DNA of 64,000 bases from Psychroflexus aurantiacus (lineage in GTDB: Bacteria; Bacteroidota; Bacteroidia; Flavobacteriales; Flavobacteriaceae). The position numbers and the translations under genes are program-made. The DNA lies in NCBI RefSeq assembly GCF_010820555.1, contig NZ_JAAIKD010000006.1:23296-87295 (forward strand), in the 5' to 3' direction. Under the pieces are notes generated by a model. That model saw nothing but the letters and a program-made list of their open reading frames with translations. It was not told the DNA's origin and made no database searches. Of this stretch, positions 58,405-64,000 are shown piece after piece; within the stretch, counting starts at the first letter, position 1, and every line of letters begins with the position of its first letter.

Positions 58405-60114
58405 ATGATCAAAACTATAGCTTTAATTTTTATGTGCTGCTTTGGGCTTGTGAACTCGTCTTATTCACAAAATGAAGTCGATAAGGCATTTTTACAAAAT
58501 CAAATTTCCAAAGAGCAGGTATACCTCCATATAAATAGCAGTTTTTTATTTAGCGGAGAAAAATTGTTCTATAAATTTTATAATCTCAATGCCGACTCCA
58601 AAACCCTGAGTGATCTGAGTAAAATAGGATGGGTGGTTTTGATAAACTCAAACAAAGAAGAAGTTTTTAAACATAAATTGAATTTAAAAGCTGGGCAGGC
58701 GCATTCAGATTTTTTTATTCCCTCCAGCCTGGCTTCCGGGACCTATAAAATTCTGGGCTATACCTCCTGGATGTTGAATGCGGAGAATTATTATTTTGAA
58801 CAGGATATTTATATTTTAAATCCGTATCAAAACGCAAATCAAAGACTCACTCTAACGGATAGCATTGAAGCTGCTGTGCAGGGGGATAGAACGCAAACTT
58901 CAAATGAATTCAGCATAAGTCTGAATAAAACTTCATTCAGCAAGCGGGAAGAGGTGGTCTTGTCATTCGATAATGCAGAGGAGATCAGAGGTGATTTTTC
59001 AATTTCTGTGAGGAGAATAGATAATCTGGTCAAACCCGATAGAATCAAAAGCACGGAGGTTTCGAAACTCTACAAAAACAAGTCTTGGGATTTTTCTGAT
59101 ACCTTAATCTTACCAGAAGTGAGAGGTTCATACTTTAAGGGAAGAATACAAGGCGTTGATGAAGAAATTTTTAAAACCAGCAATTTGATGCTGTCCTTCG
59201 CCGGCGAGGAAAGTGAGGTGAGAATTATTTCTCTGGATGACAGGGGTGAATTCAATTTCACCTTAACCAACAGAGTCGCCGTAGATGAGGTCTTAGTTCA
59301 GCTTACAGGGTATAGAGGTGATTTTTCTGTAGAGCTTTACAAAGACAAGCATCCGGATTATTCAGAGCTGGACTTCGTTAAGCAGCCTGTGGTTCAAACC
59401 AGCCTTAAGCAGTATGTTCTCGAAAAAAGTATAAATAATCAAATTGAAAACGCGTACTCTGCAGTCAAAGCCGATCTGATAAACCTTCCCGACGACAAAG
59501 CTTATTTCTTTGATGACAAACTGGTAACATACGACCTGGATGATTATACAAGATTCCCTGAAGTTTCAGAAACCTTTGTGGAAATCATTAAATCTGGACG
59601 AATAGAAAAAAATAAAGACAATACCTATAGCATATTCGTGAGAAACCTGGAGGGCAACTGGAAATTTGATCTGCCTGCCTTGTTGATTGTTGACGGTGTG
59701 GTGCTGAAGGACCATACTAAGTTGATTTCTTTTGGAACGGAAAAGATTCAAAGCATAGGTCTACTCACAAGTAAAATCTTTTACGGCCCTGAGATGTTCC
59801 AGGGGGTGGTTACAATTCAAACCAAAACCGGTGACTTTCCTGAAGAGCTGAGAGATACTCAAATAAAATCAGCTAAAATCACCATTCCGCAGGATCCTAA
59901 GCAGTACTATAGTCCTGACTATGGAAAGGAAAATCTGGATCGCATTCCTGACTACAGGTACCAACTCTGGTGGAACCCTGAACTGCGTTTTAAAGGTGAG
60001 GATTCACTTAAGTTTTTTACATCAGATCTGAGTGGAAAATTTGAAATAGAAGTGGAAGGCTTTACCCAGTCTGGAAAACCAGTTTCACTACGTCAGGTTT
60101 TTATAGTCGAGTAA
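58405..60114 (+). CDS. MG2-like secreted protein with plug-like C-terminal segment
   Basis: 569 residues with a signal peptide (to NSSYSQ). KEQVYLHINSSFLFSGEKLFYKFY and ASGTYKILGYTSWMLN are the macroglobulin-MG2-type features of a Bacteroidota family that normally reaches 750 residues or more. The tail (LLIVDGVVLKD, FYGPEMFQGVVTIQTKTG) resembles the start of a TonB plug without a barrel. So it looks like a shortened member. It completes the operon with receptor and DUF4249 lipoprotein; a surface-associated assembly or uptake role is inferred. Confidence 0.78.
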   Translation: MIKTIALIFMCCFGLVNSSYSQNEVDKAFLQNQISKEQVYLHINSSFLFSGEKLFYKFYNLNADSKTLSDLSKIGWVVLINSNKEEVFKHKLNLKAGQAHSDFFIPSSLASGTYKILGYTSWMLNAENYYFEQDIYILNPYQNANQRLTLTDSIEAAVQGDRTQTSNEFSISLNKTSFSKREEVVLSFDNAEEIRGDFSISVRRIDNLVKPDRIKSTEVSKLYKNKSWDFSDTLILPEVRGSYFKGRIQGVDEEIFKTSNLMLSFAGEESEVRIISLDDRGEFNFTLTNRVAVDEVLVQLTGYRGDFSVELYKDKHPDYSELDFVKQPVVQTSLKQYVLEKSINNQIENAYSAVKADLINLPDDKAYFFDDKLVTYDLDDYTRFPEVSETFVEIIKSGRIEKNKDNTYSIFVRNLEGNWKFDLPALLIVDGVVLKDHTKLISFGTEKIQSIGLLTSKIFYGPEMFQGVVTIQTKTGDFPEELRDTQIKSAKITIPQDPKQYYSPDYGKENLDRIPDYRYQLWWNPELRFKGEDSLKFFTSDLSGKFEIEVEGFTQSGKPVSLRQVFIVE

Positions 60115-60148
60115 TTTTCACTTAAAAACCGATCAAAAATCGATTCCT

Positions 60149-60164
60149 GACTGTTCAGGCAGTC
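60149..60164. terminator. Short hairpin between convergent genes
   Basis: GACTG-TTCAGG-CAGTC lies between the MG2-like and lipoprotein genes. No T-tract; low confidence. Confidence 0.25.
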
Positions 60165-60168
60165 TCAT

Positions 60169-60705
60169 CTATTTCTTATGGCTATGTGTCACTGATACTT
60201 CTGTTAAGACATGGGGAACGTCTGTGAGTTCAATATTAAAACTGTAGGTAATCGACTCATCTTTGTTAGAACTTACTTTGAAATGCCCTTCTCTCACGGG
60301 AAAGTAGCCAGCCTGACCTTTGCAAAAACAAAGCCTGCCAAATAAAAGCTTGGCCTGTTTGAGCTGATCGTCGTTTAAGTCTAATTTTTTCTGACCGGGC
60401 TCAATTTGAGCATACACGACTTCAGTATATTCATCATCGGCGATTTGGGGATCCTGATTTCGCTTGTATTCAAATTTTAAAACCTTATGCTTGCCTTTGG
60501 TAACCTGGGGATATTGAGCGCCGGTAGCATCGGTTTTGATGACCAGTGATTTTTGATTTAAAACTTCAAAACTGCAGGTTCCATCTTCAGGACAGTTCGC
60601 AATACTGATTTTGTTCAAACCCTCTTCTTCTGTGGATTTTTGTTGGGTTTTACATGCTATAAAACAAAAAATAAGGCTGAATACTAAGAAAACTCCTGGC
60701 TTCAT
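60169..60705 (-). CDS. Lipoprotein of unknown function
   Basis: 178 residues; lipobox CFIAC (Cys18). A central beta-rich stretch (VLKFEYKRNQDPQIADDEYTEVVYAQI) and CFCKGQAGYFPVREGHFKV near the end, with three cysteines. Ends in a His/Lys tail. I do not recognise a family. It is convergent with the surface operon and divergent from the protease. Confidence 0.65.
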   Translation of the reverse strand: MKPGVFLVFSLIFCFIACKTQQKSTEEEGLNKISIANCPEDGTCSFEVLNQKSLVIKTDATGAQYPQVTKGKHKVLKFEYKRNQDPQIADDEYTEVVYAQIEPGQKKLDLNDDQLKQAKLLFGRLCFCKGQAGYFPVREGHFKVSSNKDESITYSFNIELTDVPHVLTEVSVTHSHKK

Positions 60706-60781
60706 AATGATTTAATTATCAAATGTTACACAGTAATATAGAATAAATTATTAGTTTAGAGGATATAAGTTTTTAATAATT

Positions 60782-63757
60782 ATGGGAACAGCAAACAATT
60801 TTAAGAGGATAATCCATCTTGTCCTTATCTTATTATTCTCCAAGTTTGGTTTTTCACAAGACCAGGGGGCTTTCTGGACAGTGGTGGAAGATAAAGGTTT
60901 AAAAAAGGTTCAATTTGCTAAGTCAGTTCCGGAAAAGAGTAGTTTGCTCAGGCTGGATGCTCAGCGAATGCAGGATTTTTTAACCGACGTTCCTAAACGC
61001 AGTGAAACCGAAACCTCTTCAAAAATAATTAGCTTTCCCAGTGCAGATGGTTCTTTCGAGTCTTTTAGAGTGATGGAATCTTCGGTCATGACGCCAGAAC
61101 TTCAGCGTAAATTTCCAGGCATCCGTTCTTATATAGGAAGAGGTGTTAAAAACCCGTCTTTGATCCTTCGCTTTAGCATGTCGAAAGCAAAAGGAGTGAG
61201 TTCCATGCTATTATCAGGAGGTGAAACCGTTTTTATTGAGCCCTATAATTTAAAGGAGAATACTTACATCAGTTACATCAACTCTGAAAGTGATAAACAC
61301 AAGGAAGATTTTGAATGTTTAACGGAATATGCTCCGCTTAGGAATTCGATGTCTGATGAAGAATTTAAGAGCTTGAAAAACGCTAATGACGGAAAACTGA
61401 GAACTTACAGATTGGCCTTAGCCTGTACGGTAGAATATGCACAATTTCATGGCGGAACGCTTGATCAGGTTATGGCTGCCATGAATACCACCATGACCAG
61501 AGTCAATGGAATTTTTGAGCGTGATTTAGGCTTGACCATGGAGATGGTTCCCAATGAAGACATCATCTTTTTAGGTCCCGATGTCGATTCAGACCCGTAT
61601 ACCAACGATAGTGGTTCTACCATGCTGAGTGAAAATCAAACGACCTGCGATGGAATCATTGGGTCTGCCAATTATGACATAGGTCACGTATTCAGTACGG
61701 GTGGAGGAGGAGTAGCCTATCTTAATTCCCCTTGTACAAATTTGAAGGCCGGAGGAGTTACCGGGTCTTCCTCTCCGGTAGGGGATACATTTGATATAGA
61801 TTTTGTGATCCATGAAATGGGTCATCAGTATGGAGCTAACCATACCCAAAACAATGACTGCAACCGAACAGGAAAGTCCTTTGAGCCGGGAAGTGCCTCG
61901 ACGATTATGGGTTACGCCGGCATTTGTGCGCCAAACGTGCAAAACAACAGCGATGACTACTTTCACGGAGAAAGCATCAAGGAAATGTGGTTGAATGTTT
62001 CTCAGGGAAACTCCAGCAATTGCGGGAGTATAGCTGACACAGGCAATACGGCTCCAGTAGCTAAAGCTGGCTTAGATTACTCGATTCCTAAATCGACTCC
62101 TTTTGTTTTGAGAGGTGAGGGAACAGATGTGGACGCAGATGATGTGTTAACCTATACGTGGGAACAAATCGATCCGACTCCTGCACCAATGCCTCCAGAA
62201 CCTACCTCTACGGCAGGACCACTTTTCAGATCCCTGTTACCAACGACGTCTCCAGATCGATTTATGCCTTCCTTTAGTACGGTGCTCTCCGGCGCATTAT
62301 CGTCAACCTGGGAGGTGGTTCCTTCGGTAGCCAGAGAGATGAATTTCCTACTTACCGTAAGAGATAATTCTACCCCTGCTGGAAATACGAGTTCCGCAGC
62401 ATTAGTGGTGACTACGGTAGATGCCCCGCCTTTTGAAGTGCAAACGCCACCCACCTGGGCCTCAGGCTCTACACAAACTTTAAACTGGACCGTAGGTGAA
62501 ACCAATGTAGCTCCTATAAACTGTCAAACTGTAAATATCTATTTCTCAGAGAAAGGCAAAGACTTTTCTTTCGTATTAGCTACGGGAGTTGCGAACACAG
62601 GCTCTGCCGAAATTACCTTGCCTTCCGTCGCTGATACCTCACAGGCGAGAATTCTTGTGGAAGCAGCAGATAATATCTTTTATGCACTTACCGAGCCCTT
62701 TGCTATTGGGAGTTCTCCGGATTTCACGATCAGTGCTCAAACGCCAGATCAGAGCCTGTGCAATTTAGATACCGCCAGCTATGAATTTGAGTTTATAACC
62801 TCGAATGGCTTTTCGGAAACCACAGAATTTACGGTTTCCGGACCTCAGGCCGCCACCTACGCCTTTACCCCGTCCAGTCTGAATGCAGATGGCAGTTTTA
62901 CCTTAACCATCAGTAATCTTTTAGATTTAAATCCAGGCGATTATACGCTGGAAATTACCGGAAGTTCTTCTTCTGTTACAAAAACTGAGAGCGTAGGTCT
63001 CACAATTATCGATGGAGCCTGTGCTTCTGCAGGGAATACCGACTTCCAGACCAGTACCACGGGAGTCATTATAAATGAGGGAGGTACCGAAATTTTGAGC
63101 AATCTGCAGACTGGTAAACCTTCAGGTTACAGCGATTACACCAATATAATTACGGATCTGCTGGTGGATTCTCAATATGATTTCACCGTGAATGTGAATA
63201 CCGATGGGGAATACGATGTGAAGACCCTGATATGGATTGACTGGAATCAAAATTGCAAGCTGGATGATGCTGGTGAGGAATACGACCTTGGGACTGCTTT
63301 CAATGTAGAAAATGGCTCTACGTCTAATTCCCCGTTCTCTATTGCAGTGCCAAGTGATGCTGTCTTAGGTCAAACCCGAATGCGGGTAACCACCAAATAT
63401 CTTGAAACTGCTGAGGATGTTCCTCTGGCCTGTGAAAACAGCTTTGATGGTGAGGTAGAAGATTATACCATCAATGTCAATGCAAGTTTGGGTTCGGATA
63501 GCTTTGCTCTCCAAAACCTGTCCATCTATCCCAACCCTTCCCGGGGAAGATTCACTGTCCAGTTTTTTGCAGCCTCCAGTACAGCTCTCCAGCTCTCGCT
63601 TTATGACTTACGAGGACGTTCTCTGGTAAGGAAGACCTACGATGCTTACGGCAATTTCCAAAAAGAACTGGATTTAACACAGCTTGCCTCCGGCATTTAT
63701 CTCTTAAAACTAAGCGATGGATCTGGAAGCATTACCAAAAAAGTTATTGTGGAATAA
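60782..63757 (+). CDS. Secreted reprolysin-type zinc metalloprotease with type IX sorting domain
   Basis: 991 residues. Signal peptide to GFSQ (residue 25), a propeptide region, then the catalytic domain with HEMGHQYGANH (His344, Glu345, His348, His354), the HExxHxxGxxH signature of metzincins, and a Met-turn near TIMGYAG. After it come PKD/Ig-like beta domains (about 425-690), a GEVEDYTINV module (about 890-900), and a type A C-terminal sorting domain (LSIYPNPSRGRF to KKVIVE) for type IX secretion. Degrades extracellular proteins. No immunity or partner gene is adjacent. Confidence 0.93.
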   Translation: MGTANNFKRIIHLVLILLFSKFGFSQDQGAFWTVVEDKGLKKVQFAKSVPEKSSLLRLDAQRMQDFLTDVPKRSETETSSKIISFPSADGSFESFRVMESSVMTPELQRKFPGIRSYIGRGVKNPSLILRFSMSKAKGVSSMLLSGGETVFIEPYNLKENTYISYINSESDKHKEDFECLTEYAPLRNSMSDEEFKSLKNANDGKLRTYRLALACTVEYAQFHGGTLDQVMAAMNTTMTRVNGIFERDLGLTMEMVPNEDIIFLGPDVDSDPYTNDSGSTMLSENQTTCDGIIGSANYDIGHVFSTGGGGVAYLNSPCTNLKAGGVTGSSSPVGDTFDIDFVIHEMGHQYGANHTQNNDCNRTGKSFEPGSASTIMGYAGICAPNVQNNSDDYFHGESIKEMWLNVSQGNSSNCGSIADTGNTAPVAKAGLDYSIPKSTPFVLRGEGTDVDADDVLTYTWEQIDPTPAPMPPEPTSTAGPLFRSLLPTTSPDRFMPSFSTVLSGALSSTWEVVPSVAREMNFLLTVRDNSTPAGNTSSAALVVTTVDAPPFEVQTPPTWASGSTQTLNWTVGETNVAPINCQTVNIYFSEKGKDFSFVLATGVANTGSAEITLPSVADTSQARILVEAADNIFYALTEPFAIGSSPDFTISAQTPDQSLCNLDTASYEFEFITSNGFSETTEFTVSGPQAATYAFTPSSLNADGSFTLTISNLLDLNPGDYTLEITGSSSSVTKTESVGLTIIDGACASAGNTDFQTSTTGVIINEGGTEILSNLQTGKPSGYSDYTNIITDLLVDSQYDFTVNVNTDGEYDVKTLIWIDWNQNCKLDDAGEEYDLGTAFNVENGSTSNSPFSIAVPSDAVLGQTRMRVTTKYLETAEDVPLACENSFDGEVEDYTINVNASLGSDSFALQNLSIYPNPSRGRFTVQFFAASSTALQLSLYDLRGRSLVRKTYDAYGNFQKELDLTQLASGIYLLKLSDGSGSITKKVIVE

Positions 63758-63960
63758 AGGCTTTACAGGAGAGGAAATTGGTAAAAAAGAACAAAGAAGC
63801 AACAATCATTAATGAAATTTGATACTTACTGCTTAGTACTCAGTAGTAACTAGTTTGTTGGTGAAAAAAGAATAAAGAGTAAAGAACTAAGAAGAAAAAG
63901 TAAAGGTCAACAGTCAAATAAAAAACTTGAAATAGCAGATTTGAATTTCGAAATTTGTAC
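63758..63960. repeat. A/G-rich degenerate repeats after the protease gene
   Basis: Non-coding stretch with imprecise repeats such as AAAGAACAAAGAAGC and GAGTAAAGAACTAAG, and a GTACTCAGTAGTAACTAG segment near 63837. Words overlap those in 5788-5825. Confidence 0.5.
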
Positions 63961-64000
63961 TCACTACTCACTACTCACTACTCACTACTCACTACTCACT
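63961..64000. repeat. Tandem heptamers TCACTAC running off the window
   Basis: Five complete copies and five bases of a sixth at the right edge. The unit differs from that at 22275-22309 (TGACTAC) by one base. Confidence 0.95.

Noticed and set aside
61589..61966. 125-codon minus-strand frame within the protease gene
   Set aside because: It lies opposite the catalytic domain, which is strongly supported; composition is that of a shadow frame.

Overview
The window is a chromosomal segment of a member of the Bacteroidota, most likely a marine-type Flavobacteriaceae. The evidence is compositional and architectural. Many lipoproteins have short lipoboxes. There are three TonB-dependent receptors with carboxypeptidase-like N-terminal domains and a type IX secretion C-terminal domain. 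DUF4837, DUF5686, DUF2490, DUF4249 and DUF3050 proteins are present, -7 promoter elements of the TAnnTTTG type recur, and start sites lack Shine-Dalgarno sequences. No rRNA, tRNA, phage, transposase or CRISPR array is visible.

Layout. 1-3172: a partial DUF4837 lipoprotein, a DUF4304-like protein, a divergent S4/pseudouridine synthase and a DUF2490 protein. 3382-6910: a polyamine block of arginine decarboxylase, agmatinase and a deoxyhypusine-synthase-family enzyme, best read as a homospermidine route. 7138-9986: a GNAT-nitrilase fusion, a DGIDNDGDG-repeat lipoprotein and a YugP-type metallopeptidase. 10306-14501: the translation block rplM-rpsI, rpsB, tsf, pyrH-frr, followed by DUF5686, an MMPL exporter and a TrmN6-like methylase. 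20104-27045: glutaryl-CoA-dehydrogenase-like protein and DUF3050, then a minus-strand group with ferredoxin, coiled-coil lipoprotein, FNR, NifU, Mrp and a LuxE-like protein. 27498-33580: surface lipoprotein, TonB receptor and an OmpR/PhoB-type two-component system. 33519-36279: glycosyltransferase, trmB, LysE-type exporter and a DNA alkyltransferase-like protein.

36280-36783 holds the most unusual non-coding signal. Two tandem 84-nt units, each with a promoter-like box and a hairpin-plus-T-tract, are 88% identical and show a compensatory base-pair change, as expected for twin small RNAs. 36784-42882: a 1134-residue outer-membrane protein, an MltD-type lytic transglycosylase and a PaaE-like reductase. 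43373-47226: a metal-homeostasis locus (ZnuD-like receptor, DtxR/MntR-family regulator, ZIP transporter) with a palindrome on the receptor promoter. 47438-53416: small secreted and membrane proteins, lspA, an M19 dipeptidase, a fructosamine-kinase-like protein and a bile-acid-symporter-family protein.

53723-60114 is a tight four-gene operon (unknown secreted protein, STN-TonB receptor, DUF4249 lipoprotein, MG2-like protein with a plug-like tail), an uncharacterised outer-membrane system. 60782-63757 is a secreted metalloprotease with a type IX sorting domain. The window ends in a heptanucleotide tandem repeat closely related to one at 22275-22309.

No search or folding program was run. Family names come from recognising motifs by eye, and the DUF assignments are the least certain of them.
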